From: Rhodobacter ferrooxidans
Lineage (GTDB): Bacteria; Pseudomonadota; Alphaproteobacteria; Rhodobacterales; Rhodobacteraceae
Assembly: GCF_000176015.1 (NCBI RefSeq)
Contig: NZ_ACYY01000003.1
Location: 62,001 to 126,000, forward strand
DNA: 64,000 nt
Reading direction: 5' to 3'
Shown here: one piece after another, positions 19,327-29,655 of the stretch
How the letters are laid out: each line of letters starts with the position of its first letter
How positions within the stretch are numbered: position 1 is the first letter of the stretch
Notes under the pieces: generated by a model
What the model saw: only the letters and a program-made list of their open reading frames with translations
What the model was told of the DNA's origin: nothing
The model's database searches: none
Position numbers and translations under genes: made by a program

Positions 19327-20124
19327 TCAGGGGGCGCGGCGGAACGCGGTGGGGGATTTGCCCACCTGATGCTGGAACGCCCGGGTGAAATAGGCAGGCG
19401 AGGTGAAGCCAAGGCTGCCCGCGATCAGCCCCACCGGCAGGTCGGTTTCGGTCAACAGCCGCCGCGCCTCGAAGATCAGCCGGTCGTGCAGCAAGGCCGA
19501 GGCCGGGCGGCCACTGGCCTGCTTGCAACAGCGGGTCAGATGCGTCGGCGTCACGTCCAGGGCTGCGGCAAAATCCGCCACCCCCATGCCCGAACGGAAC
19601 TCGCGTTCCAGCAGTTGGGCATAGCGCGCCACCAGACGGCGGGCGGCATCGGGGCGTTTTGGCTCGGGTTCGGCGCGGCTGATCTGGCGTTCCAGCCAGA
19701 CGCTGGCGAGGCCAAGGTAGTTCTGCGTCGCCCGTTCATGCGCCGGGCTGTCACTGTCGATCTCGCGCTGCATGGCGTCGAGGATCAGGTTCAGTTCCTG
19801 CTGCAGATGGGTTTCGCGGATGCGCAGGTGGTGGGGTATCGTCGGCAGCGCCACGGTTGGATTGCGGCCAAAAAAGATTGCCGAGCCAAAGACTTGCGGC
19901 CCGACCTCGAAGCCGTGCATCACCCCGGCCGGGATGAAGATGGCGTTGAAGGCGGTATAGCCGCGGGTGACACCGGCGATGGTGATGCGACCCTGGCCCT
20001 TGGTGAACCACAGAAACATCGGCTCCGAGATCGAGCGCATGGCCTCGACGCGCCACCGGCCACCCGCGGCAAGGCGGGGGATGGCAACAAGGCGCATTTG
20101 CGAGGCGGCGGACAGGTCTTGCAT
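19327..20124 (-). CDS. AraC-family transcriptional regulator
   Basis: A 265-residue activator-type protein. An N-terminal cupin-like sensor (about 15-150) contains GRITIAGVTRGYTAFNAIFIPAG. The C-terminal double helix-turn-helix domain (about 165-262) contains GVADFAAALDVTPTHLTRCC and the second-helix signature LGFTSPAYFTRAFQHQVGKSP. It lies 246 bases upstream of the ABC importer operon on the same strand and is the obvious candidate regulator, though no operator was identified. The start at MQDLSAASQMRL is the first plausible ATG, since the longer open frame upstream is overlap with the miaA region. The effector is unknown. Confidence 0.85.
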   Translation of the reverse strand: MQDLSAASQMRLVAIPRLAAGGRWRVEAMRSISEPMFLWFTKGQGRITIAGVTRGYTAFNAIFIPAGVMHGFEVGPQVFGSAIFFGRNPTVALPTIPHHLRIRETHLQQELNLILDAMQREIDSDSPAHERATQNYLGLASVWLERQISRAEPEPKRPDAARRLVARYAQLLEREFRSGMGVADFAAALDVTPTHLTRCCKQASGRPASALLHDRLIFEARRLLTETDLPVGLIAGSLGFTSPAYFTRAFQHQVGKSPTAFRRAP

Positions 20125-20250
20125 GCAACTTTCACGATCGGGACAGTGCAGATTAACCAGTGGTTGCACCAAGACCCAAGCAAAAAGATGGCATCTGCGG
20201 CAAGATGCGTCGATCCGGCGGAAACCGGCGCAAAATGGCCACAAGCTTCG

Positions 20251-20280
20251 GCGGGTTTCAGGTTGGCGGGTTTCAGGGTT
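20251..20280. repeat. Two-copy 15-base tandem repeat at the 3' end of miaA
   Basis: The unit GCGGGTTTCAGGTTG occurs twice in a row, with one or two differences in the second copy. The second copy contains the miaA stop codon. It looks like a simple slippage duplication that moves the 3' end of the gene. Confidence 0.6.
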
Positions 20281-21151
20281 GGGCGATGCTCTGCCACGCC
20301 TGCATCCGGCTGCGGAACCAGGTGCGCTGGCGCTTGGCGTATTGCCGCGAGGCGATTTTCGCCGCCGCCACCGCGGTCGCCAGATCGGTTTCCCCCCGCA
20401 AACAGGCCACCAGTTCTGCCGCGCCGATGGCGCGGGCCGAAGGCAGGGCCGGGTTCCAGCAGGGAAGTTCCGCCCGCACTTCCTCCAGCGCGCCGGCGTC
20501 CAGCATGGCGTCGAACCGCGCGTCGATCCGGGCGCCCAGCCAGGCCGCATCGGGGCGCAGCACCAGCGCCTCGGCCTTTGCCAAAGGCAGCAGCGCCGGG
20601 CCGGTGGCGTTCTGCCATGCGGCCAGACCCTGGCCGGTGGCGCGCAGCACCTCCCAGGCGCGCTGCACCCGCATCGGGTTCAGCGGGTCAATGCGGGCGC
20701 GGGTTTCCGCATCAAGTTCGGCCAGCATGGTATTGATATCGCCTGATTTTCGTCGTGCATCCGCCTCCGCGCGCACCGCGGCTGGCGTAGCGGGGATGTC
20801 CGCCAACCCCTCGGTCAGCGCCGAAAGATACAGCCCGGTGCCGCCGACAATGATCGGGCGCATGCCATTTTCCAACACCTGCGCCACCTCGCGCAGCCAG
20901 TGGCCAACCGAATAGTCCTGCATCCGCCCGACATGGCCATACAGTGCATGCGGCACCGCCGCCATTTCCGCCGCCGTTGGCCGCGCCGTCAGCACTTGCC
21001 AGCAGTCATAGACCTGCAAGGCATCGGCATTGACGATCACCCCGCCGCTGGTTTCGGCAATCCGCAGCGCCAGCCCGGATTTGCCGCTGGCGGTCGGCCC
21101 GGCAATCAGCACCGGTCGCGTCGGGGAAAGACCGTCGATCAAGCCCTGCAT
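20273..21151 (-). CDS. miaA: tRNA dimethylallyltransferase MiaA
   Basis: Adds a dimethylallyl group to A37 of tRNAs that read UNN codons, in the cytoplasm. Visible: P-loop [11 protein letters not shown] at about residues 18-28, DALQVYDCW at about 43-51, the catalytic region [15 protein letters not shown] at about 100-114, and the C-terminal [11 protein letters not shown] motif. About 292 residues from the ATG giving [13 protein letters not shown]. An ATG at 21202 would add 17 residues without family support. The stop falls in a 15-base tandem repeat. It follows the FliG-like gene on the same strand. Confidence 0.93.
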   Translation of the reverse strand: MQGLIDGLSPTRPVLIAGPTASGKSGLALRIAETSGGVIVNADALQVYDCWQVLTARPTAAEMAAVPHALYGHVGRMQDYSVGHWLREVAQVLENGMRPIIVGGTGLYLSALTEGLADIPATPAAVRAEADARRKSGDINTMLAELDAETRARIDPLNPMRVQRAWEVLRATGQGLAAWQNATGPALLPLAKAEALVLRPDAAWLGARIDARFDAMLDAGALEEVRAELPCWNPALPSARAIGAAELVACLRGETDLATAVAAAKIASRQYAKRQRTWFRSRMQAWQSIAQP

Positions 21152-21229
21152 CTGCCGTCCCGTGCTGCCATGGCGGACCAGCCGCACCGGGGGGCCTAGC
21201 ATGTCGGCCGAAAAAGCGAAATCGGCTTG

Positions 21230-22285
21230 CTATTCCTCCTCCTCGACAATCAACACCAACTCGCCAGTGGATTCCAGTTGCCGCACCGCCTGCACCACGG
21301 CGCTCATGGCTTCCTCGGCATCTTTTTCCTTGACCTTGCCGCGGGTCGAGACCTCTTCGCGCAACGCTTGCGCCAGCCGTTGCGACATGTTGGCCAGTAC
21401 GAATTCGGCGGCATCCACCTTGCCGGGGTCGGCCATGGCGGCGGCAAGGGCCGTCACCAGCACCGGCTGATCGACAATCCGTGCCACCTTCGGCACATCG
21501 CGCGGCAGCACCCGTTTCGGCAGATGCACGAAAGTGAAGATCGCCTTGCGCACCTGTTCGGCAAAGCTGGCGTCGTCTTCCTCCAGCCCTTTCAGCACAT
21601 CCTCGCGCGTGGCGGCGGGCGAGACGTTCAGGATGGCGCCGACCCGTTCCACAGGTCCTGCCTCGAAGGCGCGGGCGGGCAGGTTTTCCAGTTGCGTGGC
21701 CAGCGACAGCCCGATCCGGCGCACGGTTTCGGGATCGACATTGCCGGTCATCGACACGGCATAGGCCACGCGTCGCGCCTTTTCGCCCGGCAAGCGCCCC
21801 AGCAGTTCGGCGGCTTTCGGCACCGGCAGTTTCGACAGCATCACCGCCGCCACTTCGGTGCTTTCCTGCTCCAGCACCGGCAGCAAGCGGTCCGAGGGCA
21901 GCATCATGATCCGGTCCCAGGGGTCAGCCTTCGAACTGGCCCCGGCCAGACGCCGCAACCGGCTGGCGGCGGTGGTCGAGATGTGACCATCCATCATGCT
22001 CAGCGCGCCTTCGATGCCGCCGGGGAAAGACAGGCCAACCTCTTGCAATTCATGCATGAATTCATCGACCACCGCCCCCAGCGTGGTGCGGTCGATGCTG
22101 CGCATCAGTCCGATCTGCTCGGCCAGCGCCGCCTGCATGTGTTCAGGCAGCGCCGACAGCGGCAGCGGTGCACCCTCGGCCAACATCAGCCGCACGATGA
22201 TCGCGGCCTTTTCGCGGTTGGAAAGCACCCGCTGCCCGCCTGCGATGCGTTGCACCGGTTTGATCTGCGCCAGCACCTGAGCCAT
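21230..22285 (-). CDS. Orphan FliG-like flagellar rotor protein
   Basis: A 351-residue protein with FliG architecture. The N-terminal domain starts LSNREKAAIIVRLMLAEG, the middle domain has ESTEVAAVMLSKLPVPKAAE followed by LLGRLPGEKARRVAYAVS, and the C-terminal domain covers about 230-330. In FliG the rotor-stator helix carries conserved charges in a FxFDDLxxLDDR-type stretch. Here it reads FTFVHLPKRVLPRDVPKV, so the paired acidic residues are missing. The tail is very acidic (LVIVEEEE). No other flagellar gene is in the window. It may be a specialised second FliG or a protein reused for another purpose. Confidence 0.75.
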   Translation of the reverse strand: MAQVLAQIKPVQRIAGGQRVLSNREKAAIIVRLMLAEGAPLPLSALPEHMQAALAEQIGLMRSIDRTTLGAVVDEFMHELQEVGLSFPGGIEGALSMMDGHISTTAASRLRRLAGASSKADPWDRIMMLPSDRLLPVLEQESTEVAAVMLSKLPVPKAAELLGRLPGEKARRVAYAVSMTGNVDPETVRRIGLSLATQLENLPARAFEAGPVERVGAILNVSPAATREDVLKGLEEDDASFAEQVRKAIFTFVHLPKRVLPRDVPKVARIVDQPVLVTALAAAMADPGKVDAAEFVLANMSQRLAQALREEVSTRGKVKEKDAEEAMSAVVQAVRQLESTGELVLIVEEEE

Positions 22286-22366
22286 TCCGCCCCTCCGATT
22301 CCCTCATCTGGAGGCAGGTTGGCAGGTTGCGGTTAACGCGGGCTTAGTTTCGCAAATATCCGGGAC

Positions 22367-23671
<1,305 letters not shown>

Positions 23672-23783
23672 CGGGCGGGCCTTTCGGGGTTCGGACAGCA
23701 GGCGGGGTCGTCCTAGACCGCGCGCGCCGCGCTGGCAAGCACCGCAAGCCATGCTGCGGCACCAAACCCCTTTCGACGAGGAA

Positions 23784-23854
23784 TTTCTCCTTTGTGAAAA
23801 TATCCTCGGGGGGGCCACCGATTTTTCGGTGGCGTGGGGGGCAGACAGCCCCCC
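23784..23854 (-). repeat. Intergenic hairpin/GGATATTT element, copy D
   Basis: On the minus strand: G-tract hairpin (GGGGGGC, loop TGTCT, GCCCCCC), then an inserted hairpin with arms GCCACCG/CGGTGGC, then CCCGAGGATATTTTCACA and a GAAA end. The layout is the same as copy B, which also carries an inserted hairpin. It lies about 110 bases upstream of the purB start, reading toward purB. Confidence 0.7.
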
Positions 23855-23951
23855 TTTTTTCCGCAATGCCACCGGCTGACACCGGAGCACCCGTCATGGC
23901 GAGCGCATACCGGCGGCGTTGCCCGGTCGCACAGCAACCCGACAGCTTCAG

Positions 23952-24104
23952 TCAGCCGGAATGGCCGATCAAGACCGAGAGCAGCACCAGCAAGCCGGTC
24001 AGTTCCAGCCAGGGTGCCGCAGGCAGTTGCAGGTGCCGGGTTGCGACCCGCCGCGGCGGCAGAGCGTCGATCTGGTCTTGTGGCAGAATGTCGGGGAAAC
24101 GCAT
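23952..24104 (-). CDS. Possible 50-residue membrane protein
   Basis: The short frame encodes MRFPDILPQDQIDALPPRRV, a linker, and a C-terminal hydrophobic helix (WLELTGLLVLLSVLIGHSG) of about 18 residues. A cytosolic tail with one C-terminal membrane anchor is the simplest reading. It lies between purB and the Ate/Bpt gene on the same strand. The ribosome binding site is weak. I recognise no family. The frame continues upstream to 24224, but that extension does not look like protein. Small anchored proteins of this kind are often missed, so it is listed with modest confidence. Confidence 0.4.
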   Translation of the reverse strand: MRFPDILPQDQIDALPPRRVATRHLQLPAAPWLELTGLLVLLSVLIGHSG

Positions 24105-24322
24105 GATATCCGCTTCTTTGCAAGGGCTGGCCGAACCAGCATCAAGCCAAGAACTTAACGGGAACATAAGCAGCGCAGGCCTCAGGCCTCCAACTTCGGA
24201 AACAATCCGTTTCTGCTTTTCCACTTCCGGGTTTGCGCGCAGCGGGCGGTCTATCGCAAGAACCTGCGGGCCAAGCGGATGTTTTTCAACAGCCAGAGGG
24301 CGCGGCCTCAGGCAAGCCGATT

Positions 24323-25156
24323 TCAGTCGCGCGCCAGGCGGGCTTCGGGCAGGCTGATCCGCGCCACCTGTTCGGAAATCGGGTCCACCGACAGCGGATG
24401 CAACTCGGCCCGGTGGTCGGCGGGGTCACCGATTGGCTGCCACTGCCCGGCCTTGTAGATCTCCAGCGCCGAAAACCCGGCCTTGTAGCCCATCTTGCGG
24501 CTGCCCGGCACCCAGTAGCCCAGATAGACAAAGGGCAGACCGGCGTCGCGGGCGATCTCGATATGGTCAAGGATCAGATAGGTGCCAAGGCTTTGCGCCG
24601 CCAGATCGGGGTCGTAGAACGAATAGACCATGCTGAGGCCATCATCGAACACGTCGGTCAGGCACACCGCGGTAAGGCTGCGGGTCTGCGCGTCGGGCTG
24701 GCTGGTGGTATATTCGATCACCCGGCTGCGCACCGGGGTTTCCTCGATCATCGCGGCAAACTCGAAGATGTCCATGTCGGCCATGCCGCCATCGGCGTGG
24801 CGGTCATCCAGATAGCGGCGGAACAGCGCATACTGGTCCTCGGTGGCCCAGGGGCTGGTGGCGTTGCGCCGCAGGTGCATGTTGCGCCGCACGATGCGCT
24901 TTTGCGTGCGCGAGGGCACGAAATCCGCCACCCGGATCCGCGCCGAAAGGCAGGCGGAACACTCGGCGCAGGACGGGCGATACAGCACGTTCTGCGAGCG
25001 CCGGAACCCCTGTTTCGACAGCGTGTCGTTCAGCTTTTGCGCATGATCGCCCTGCAACGCGGTAAACAGCTTCCGCTCCATGCGCCCATCCAGATAGGGG
25101 CAGGGCTGCGGGGCCGTGACATAGAATTGCGGCGCGATCGGCAGAGTGTGGCGCAT
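24323..25156 (-). CDS. bpt: Aspartate/glutamate leucyltransferase Bpt (bacterial Ate1-type N-end rule transferase)
   Basis: Transfers leucine (bacterial Bpt) or arginine (Ate1-like) from aminoacyl-tRNA to N-terminal Asp or Glu, marking proteins for ClpS-ClpAP degradation. 277 residues. The N-terminal ATE_N domain has [30 protein letters not shown] with the family cysteines, and [13 protein letters not shown]. The C-terminal ATE_C domain contains [27 protein letters not shown], split here into [13 protein letters not shown] and [17 protein letters not shown] begin at [11 protein letters not shown]; an ATG nine bases earlier is possible. Leucyl versus arginyl specificity is from family knowledge. 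Confidence 0.9.
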   Translation of the reverse strand: MRHTLPIAPQFYVTAPQPCPYLDGRMERKLFTALQGDHAQKLNDTLSKQGFRRSQNVLYRPSCAECSACLSARIRVADFVPSRTQKRIVRRNMHLRRNATSPWATEDQYALFRRYLDDRHADGGMADMDIFEFAAMIEETPVRSRVIEYTTSQPDAQTRSLTAVCLTDVFDDGLSMVYSFYDPDLAAQSLGTYLILDHIEIARDAGLPFVYLGYWVPGSRKMGYKAGFSALEIYKAGQWQPIGDPADHRAELHPLSVDPISEQVARISLPEARLARD

Positions 25157-25240
25157 GATCGACATTCAAAGGGGATCCGCCGCCACGTTAGCAAGCCGCG
25201 CGGCTGCCGCCAAGGACTGTCTTTGCCGCGCCCCCAAGGG

Positions 25241-25687
25241 TCAGTAGCGGGCGGCGCGGTTGATCGCCACGCTGCCCATCAAAAGGTCGGTCAGCCCCTG
25301 CGCCCGCGGCGTGACCAGCATCAGCCCGGCCGAAAGCACCTGCGGCGCCACCATGCCGATGGAAATGCTGTAGCCCAGCGTGTGCAGGATCGCGGTGGCC
25401 AGATCAAACCGCTGGCCGCGATAGTCGCGCAACTCGATCGCCATCAGCCGCATCCCCCAGGTGGCAGAGCCGCCCGCAAGGGTCAGGGTGCGATAGACAA
25501 AGCCCACCACCAGATACAGGAAGGGCAGGAAAAACAGCGCGGTAAAGGCGGTGAACGGCACGATGATCGCGGTGACCACGGCGATCAGCACCATATCCGC
25601 CACCCAGGCCAGCGCGCGCTTGGTCGGCACGCCGGCATAGAACTCGGCATGGCGGTCGGGGTCGGGAAGCATGGTGTCGTAGGTCAT
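25241..25687 (-). CDS. RDD-family membrane protein
   Basis: A 148-residue protein with the RDD signature. KRALAWVADMVLI at about 22-34 holds the first R and D, and GGSATWGMRLMAIELRDYRG at about 78-97 is typical for the family. Two to three membrane helices are visible at about 28-50, 55-75 and 110-130. RDD proteins are poorly characterised and some are linked to ion or osmotic homeostasis. AAGGA lies nine bases before this ATG; the ATG nine bases earlier overlaps the ribosome binding site and is less likely. It follows DUF2852 on the same strand and precedes the Bpt gene. Confidence 0.82.
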   Translation of the reverse strand: MTYDTMLPDPDRHAEFYAGVPTKRALAWVADMVLIAVVTAIIVPFTAFTALFFLPFLYLVVGFVYRTLTLAGGSATWGMRLMAIELRDYRGQRFDLATAILHTLGYSISIGMVAPQVLSAGLMLVTPRAQGLTDLLMGSVAINRAARY

Positions 25688-25744
25688 CGCAGCCATTCCT
25701 TGTGGAAAGGGGGAAGGCCCCGGCAAGGGGCCCTCCCTTCAGCA

Positions 25745-26170
25745 TCAGTTTGCGCCCGAACCGCTGGTTTCGGCAACCGCCGTTGCGGCCTTGGCACGGT
25801 CGGCCATGAAGGCGTCGAATTCCGATTTGTCCTTGGCGTCGCGCAGACGCTGCAGGAAGGAATTGAACGCGTCCTGTTCGTCTTCCAGGCGGCGCAGGGT
25901 TTCGGCCTTGTAGGCGTCGAAGGCGGTGTTGCCGCTGCTGCGGTAAGCGCCGTGGAAAGCGTGATGGTGGCCGCAGCCATTGCGTTTGAACATGCGTTTG
26001 CTCCAGATCATGTAGCCAAGGATGAACAGGCCAAGCGGCCAGACGAAGATGAAGGACAGCACCATGGCGGCGATCCAGGCGCCTTTGCCACGGTCATCCA
26101 GCCAGGCGACCGCGCGGTTGAACCACGTGGTGACGCTGCCAGATGCGGCAGGGGAAGAAGCGGTATACAT
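25745..26170 (-). CDS. DUF2852-type membrane protein
   Basis: A 141-residue protein with one clear membrane helix (about 32-54, WIAAMVLSFIFVWPLGLFIL) followed by YMIWSKRMF, a histidine-rich HHHAFHGAYRSSGN, and a charged amphipathic C-terminal half (FDAYKAETLRRLEDEQDAF) that may form a coiled coil. This matches the alphaproteobacterial DUF2852 family of unknown function. Two similar 19-base dyads lie in its upstream region, so it is likely under the control of a dimeric regulator. The upstream region also runs into the ybaK stop. The RDD gene follows after 57 bases. Confidence 0.78.
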   Translation of the reverse strand: MYTASSPAASGSVTTWFNRAVAWLDDRGKGAWIAAMVLSFIFVWPLGLFILGYMIWSKRMFKRNGCGHHHAFHGAYRSSGNTAFDAYKAETLRRLEDEQDAFNSFLQRLRDAKDKSEFDAFMADRAKAATAVAETSGSGAN

Positions 26171-26201
26171 ATGGCGGTCTCCCGTTCAGGGTTGCAGGTC
26201 G

Positions 26202-26220
26202 ATGTGAAGGTGTTTCACAT
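26202..26220. promoter_or_regulatory. Dyad operator candidate 1 upstream of DUF2852 gene
   Basis: ATGTGAAGGTGTTTCACAT: seven-base arms around five bases, i.e. TGT-N11-ACA. It lies 32 bases upstream of the DUF2852 start and resembles a second dyad about 59 bases away. The protein that binds is unknown. Confidence 0.45.
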
Positions 26221-26260
26221 GAACGGAGATCGGTATTGCCGGGGGCAGGTTCAAGACCCG

Positions 26261-26279
26261 ATGTAAAACATTTTTACAT
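26261..26279. promoter_or_regulatory. Dyad operator candidate 2 upstream of DUF2852 gene
   Basis: ATGTAAAACATTTTTACAT: eight-base arms around three bases, again TGT-N11-ACA and the same 19-base length as candidate 1. It lies between the DUF2852 promoter region and the stop of ybaK. Confidence 0.45.
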
Positions 26280-26284
26280 GGGCC

Positions 26285-26755
26285 TCAGGCGGTGAAATCG
26301 GCCAGATGCGCCGCAGTGATCCGCAACAGCAGATGCGGCGGGGCGGCGAAGATGTGGCGCGGGGTGCCGGCGGCGGCCCAGACCTGCGGAAACTCCAGCA
26401 GCCGCGCGTCGAACCAGCAGGGCAGCGGGGTCAGGTGGCCGATGGGGGCCACGCCGCCGATGGCAAAGCCGGTGGTCTTGCGCACCTGATCGGCATCGGC
26501 CCGCCCCAAAGCCTCGCCCGCCAGCGCCGAGGCCTTGTCGGCGCAGACCTGATTGCCACCCGCCGTCAGGAACAGCCGCAACTGCCCCGAGCCTTCGCCG
26601 CGAAACAGGATCGACTTCACGATCTGGTCCAGCGCACAGCCCGCAGCCTCGGCAGCTTGCGGGGCGGTGCGGGTTTCCTGCGGCATTTCCAGCACCGGGG
26701 CGTCAATCCCATGCGCGGCAAGGGCGGCTTTCACCCGGGCGAGGCTTTTGCTCAT
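26285..26755 (-). CDS. YbaK/EbsC-family aminoacyl-tRNA deacylase-like protein
   Basis: A 156-residue single-domain protein like the ProX/YbaK editing domain, which clears mischarged tRNAs such as Cys- or Ala-tRNA(Pro). Signs are ALDQIVKSILFRGEG at about 46-60 with the catalytic lysine region, and GFAIGGVAPIGHLTPLPCW at about 102-120, the family GGxxPxGH signature. The start at MSKSLARVKAAL is used; the frame upstream to 26824 overlaps the region before glnE. It is divergent from glnE across 92 bases. Substrate preference cannot be told from sequence. Confidence 0.88.
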   Translation of the reverse strand: MSKSLARVKAALAAHGIDAPVLEMPQETRTAPQAAEAAGCALDQIVKSILFRGEGSGQLRLFLTAGGNQVCADKASALAGEALGRADADQVRKTTGFAIGGVAPIGHLTPLPCWFDARLLEFPQVWAAAGTPRHIFAAPPHLLLRITAAHLADFTA

Positions 26756-26847
26756 CGGCGTCTCCTTCCCCGGCTTTATCCGCAAGCCGGGTGACGCTTG
26801 CAATCCCCCCGGTTGACCCGGCACCCGGCCCCGGCCATGCTGGCGCC

Positions 26848-29655
26848 ATGACCCATGCGCCCTTTGCCGCCCGGCTGACCCGCCATCCCATCGCCTTCGC
26901 CGCCGATGCCGCCGCCGATGCCGCCCGCAGCCTTGCCGACCTAGGCCCGGACCTTCTGCCGCTGATCCACGGCACCGCCGGGTGCAGCCCCTACCTGAAA
27001 GGCCTGATGCTGCGCGAGGCCGACTGGCTGCGTGCGGCCTTGACGATCTCGCCCGAAGCCGCCTTGGCCGAAGTGCTGGAGCCGCTCGACACCCTGTCCG
27101 TCGATACCCTCGGCGCCGGTCTGCGCATCGCCAAGCGGCGGGTGGCGCTGCTGATCGGCCTCGCCGATCTGGGCGGCGTCTGGCGGCTGGAGGCGGTGAC
27201 GGGCGCCCTGACGCAACTCGCCGACCGGGCGGTGCACCTGTGCCTGACGCGGCTGGTGGCCGAGGAAATCAGGCGCGGCAAGCTGCCGGGGCAGGGGCCG
27301 GATGATGCCGAAACCGGCGCGGGCATGGTGGCGCTGGCCATGGGCAAGATGGGCGCGCACGAGCTGAACTATTCCTCCGACATCGACCTGATCTGTCTGT
27401 TCGACGAGACCCGCTATGGCGGCGATGCCCCCGAGGCGCGGGCGGCCTTCATCCGCGTCACGCGGCGGATGACCGCCCTGCTGTCGGACCTGACCGGCGA
27501 GGGCTACGTGTTCCGCACCGACCTGCGGCTGCGCCCCGATGCGGCGGTGACGCCGGTGTGCCTGTCGATGGCGGCGGCGGAAAGCTATTACGAAAGCGTC
27601 GGCCGCACCTGGGAACGCGCCGCCTATATCAAGGCCCGGCCCTGCGGCGGCGACCTTGCCGCCGGGCAGCGGTTCCTGCACAGCCTGACCCCCTTCGTCT
27701 GGCGCAAGCATCTGGATTTCGCCGCCATCCAGGACGCCCACGACATGCGCCTGCGCATCCGCGACCATCGCGGGCTTCACGGCCCCATCGTGATCGAGGG
27801 TCACAACATGAAACTCGGCGTCGGCGGCATCCGCGAGATCGAGTTCTTCACCCAGACCCGCCAGTTGATCGCCGGGGGCCGTGACACCGCCTTGCGCGGT
27901 CGCACCACCGTTGGCAGCCTTGCGGCGCTGGCCGAAAAAGGCTGGGTGCCGCCCGAGGTGGCCGAGGATCTGACCGCGCTTTACCGCGCCCACCGCGAGG
28001 TCGAGCACCGCTTGCAAATGGTCGGTGACGCCCAGACCCACGACATGCCCGCCACCGCCCAAGGCGTTGCCCGCATTGCCTTTTTCAGCGGCACCGAGGA
28101 TGTGGCAGGCTTTCGTGCCGCCCTGACCGCCCGGCTGGAGCAGACCGATTTCCTGACCGAAGGCTTCTTTGCCCCCGGCCAGGTCGAAGACGGCCCCGAG
28201 CTTTCCGACAGCGCCCGCGCCATCGTCGATGCCTGGGCCAACTATCCCGCCCTGCGCTCGGATCGTGCCGTGGCGATCTTTCAGCGCCTGCGCCCCAGCC
28301 TGCTGCGCAGCCTGATGGCCGCCGCCAACCCCGACGAGGCGCTGGTGGCGTTTGACGGCTTTCTGATCGGCCTGCCCTCGGGCGTGCAGATCTTCTCGCT
28401 GTTCGAAGCCAACCCGCAACTCGTTGAATTGATTGTAGATATCGCCGCCACCGCCCCGGTGCTGGCGCGGTATCTGTCGCGCAACGCCGCAGTGCTGGAT
28501 GCGGTGATCGGCGGCAGTTTCTTCGCGCCCTGGCCGGGCTGTGCCGCCCTGACCGGGCTGTTGGCCGAGCATCTTTCGGGGGTCACTGACTACGAAGGCA
28601 AGCTTGACGCCGCCCGCCGCTGGACCCGCGAATGGCACTTCCGCGTCGGCGTCCACCACCTGCGCGGGCTGATCGACGCTTTCGAGGCGGGCAAGCACTA
28701 TGCCGATCTGGCCGAGGCGGTGGTGGCCGCCCTCTGGCCGGTGGTGGGCGCGGAATATGCCCGCAAGCATGGGGCAGCGCCGGGGCGGGGGGCGGTGCTG
28801 CTGGGCATGGGCAGCCTGGGTGCGGCGCGGCTGAACGCCGGGTCCGACCTCGACCTGATCGTTATCTACGACAGCGCCGATGCCGAGGCCTCGGACGGCC
28901 CCCGCCCGCTGCCACCGCGCCTGTACTACGCCCGCCTGACGCAAGCCATGGTGACAGCCCTGACCGCCCCGATGGCCGAAGGTCGGCTTTACGAGGTGGA
29001 CATGCGGCTGCGCCCCTCCGGTCGGCAAGGGCCGGTGGCGACCTCGATCGAATCCTTCCGCGCCTACCAGATGACCGAGGCCTGGACCTGGGAACACCTG
29101 GCCCTGACCCGCGCCCGGCCGCTGGCGGGCAACCCCGATCTGGCCGCCGAGGTCGAGGCCTTCCGCCGCGAGGTGTTCGCCGCCACCGGGCAGGGGCCGA
29201 AGGTGCTGGCCGACGTGGCCGAGATGCGCAGCCGCCTGCAAGCCGCCAAACCCCCCGAAGGCGCCTGGGAGGCGAAGAACGGCGCGGGGCGCCTGATGGA
29301 CATCGAACTGCTGGCGCAGACCTGCGCGCTGCGGCTGGCCGACCCTGCGCGGCGGGTGGAAGCGCAGTTGCGGGCCGGCGTAAAGGGCGGTTTCCTGTCG
29401 CAAGCGGGCGAGACGGCGCTGCTGGCGGCCTACAGGCTGTGCTGGCGGTTGCAGGCGGGCACCCGGCTTCTGACCGACCGCAAGTTGGAGCTGGACCGGC
29501 TGGGCAGCGGTGGCCGGGCGTTTCTGGTGCGCGAAACCGGCGAGGCCGACGCCGATGCCCTGTCGGCACGGCTGGAGGCCTTGGTGGCGGCAGCGGCGGC
29601 GGTGATTTCGGAACGGCTGGGCGAAAAGGACGGGGCAGGCGATGCAACTGACTGA
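26848..29655 (+). CDS. glnE: Bifunctional glutamine synthetase adenylyltransferase/deadenylase GlnE
   Basis: Controls glutamine synthetase by adding AMP to, or removing it from, the enzyme under nitrogen control through PII. 935 residues, close to the usual 940-990. Two nucleotidyltransferase halves are seen. The N-terminal adenylyl-removase motif is ELNYSSDIDLICLFD at about 172-186, with VFRTDLRLRPDA after it. The C-terminal transferase motif is GMGSLGAARLNAGSDLDLI at about 649-667, with YEVDMRLRPSG after it. The start ATG gives MTHAPFAARLTRHP; the 19-codon upstream extension lacks a good ribosome site. It overlaps the next small gene by 14 bases. Confidence 0.95.
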   Translation: MTHAPFAARLTRHPIAFAADAAADAARSLADLGPDLLPLIHGTAGCSPYLKGLMLREADWLRAALTISPEAALAEVLEPLDTLSVDTLGAGLRIAKRRVALLIGLADLGGVWRLEAVTGALTQLADRAVHLCLTRLVAEEIRRGKLPGQGPDDAETGAGMVALAMGKMGAHELNYSSDIDLICLFDETRYGGDAPEARAAFIRVTRRMTALLSDLTGEGYVFRTDLRLRPDAAVTPVCLSMAAAESYYESVGRTWERAAYIKARPCGGDLAAGQRFLHSLTPFVWRKHLDFAAIQDAHDMRLRIRDHRGLHGPIVIEGHNMKLGVGGIREIEFFTQTRQLIAGGRDTALRGRTTVGSLAALAEKGWVPPEVAEDLTALYRAHREVEHRLQMVGDAQTHDMPATAQGVARIAFFSGTEDVAGFRAALTARLEQTDFLTEGFFAPGQVEDGPELSDSARAIVDAWANYPALRSDRAVAIFQRLRPSLLRSLMAAANPDEALVAFDGFLIGLPSGVQIFSLFEANPQLVELIVDIAATAPVLARYLSRNAAVLDAVIGGSFFAPWPGCAALTGLLAEHLSGVTDYEGKLDAARRWTREWHFRVGVHHLRGLIDAFEAGKHYADLAEAVVAALWPVVGAEYARKHGAAPGRGAVLLGMGSLGAARLNAGSDLDLIVIYDSADAEASDGPRPLPPRLYYARLTQAMVTALTAPMAEGRLYEVDMRLRPSGRQGPVATSIESFRAYQMTEAWTWEHLALTRARPLAGNPDLAAEVEAFRREVFAATGQGPKVLADVAEMRSRLQAAKPPEGAWEAKNGAGRLMDIELLAQTCALRLADPARRVEAQLRAGVKGGFLSQAGETALLAAYRLCWRLQAGTRLLTDRKLELDRLGSGGRAFLVRETGEADADALSARLEALVAAAAAVISERLGEKDGAGDATD

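Noticed and set aside
24105-24322. Remnant coding sequence between the 50-residue gene and the Ate/Bpt gene
   Set aside because: The plus-strand translation (FHFRVCAQRAVYRKNL) looks protein-like but has no start or family and ends in the bpt stop region.
26202-26279. Assigning the two dyads to PpsR/CrtJ
   Set aside because: The spacing is TGT-N11-ACA rather than N12, so the assignment is left open.
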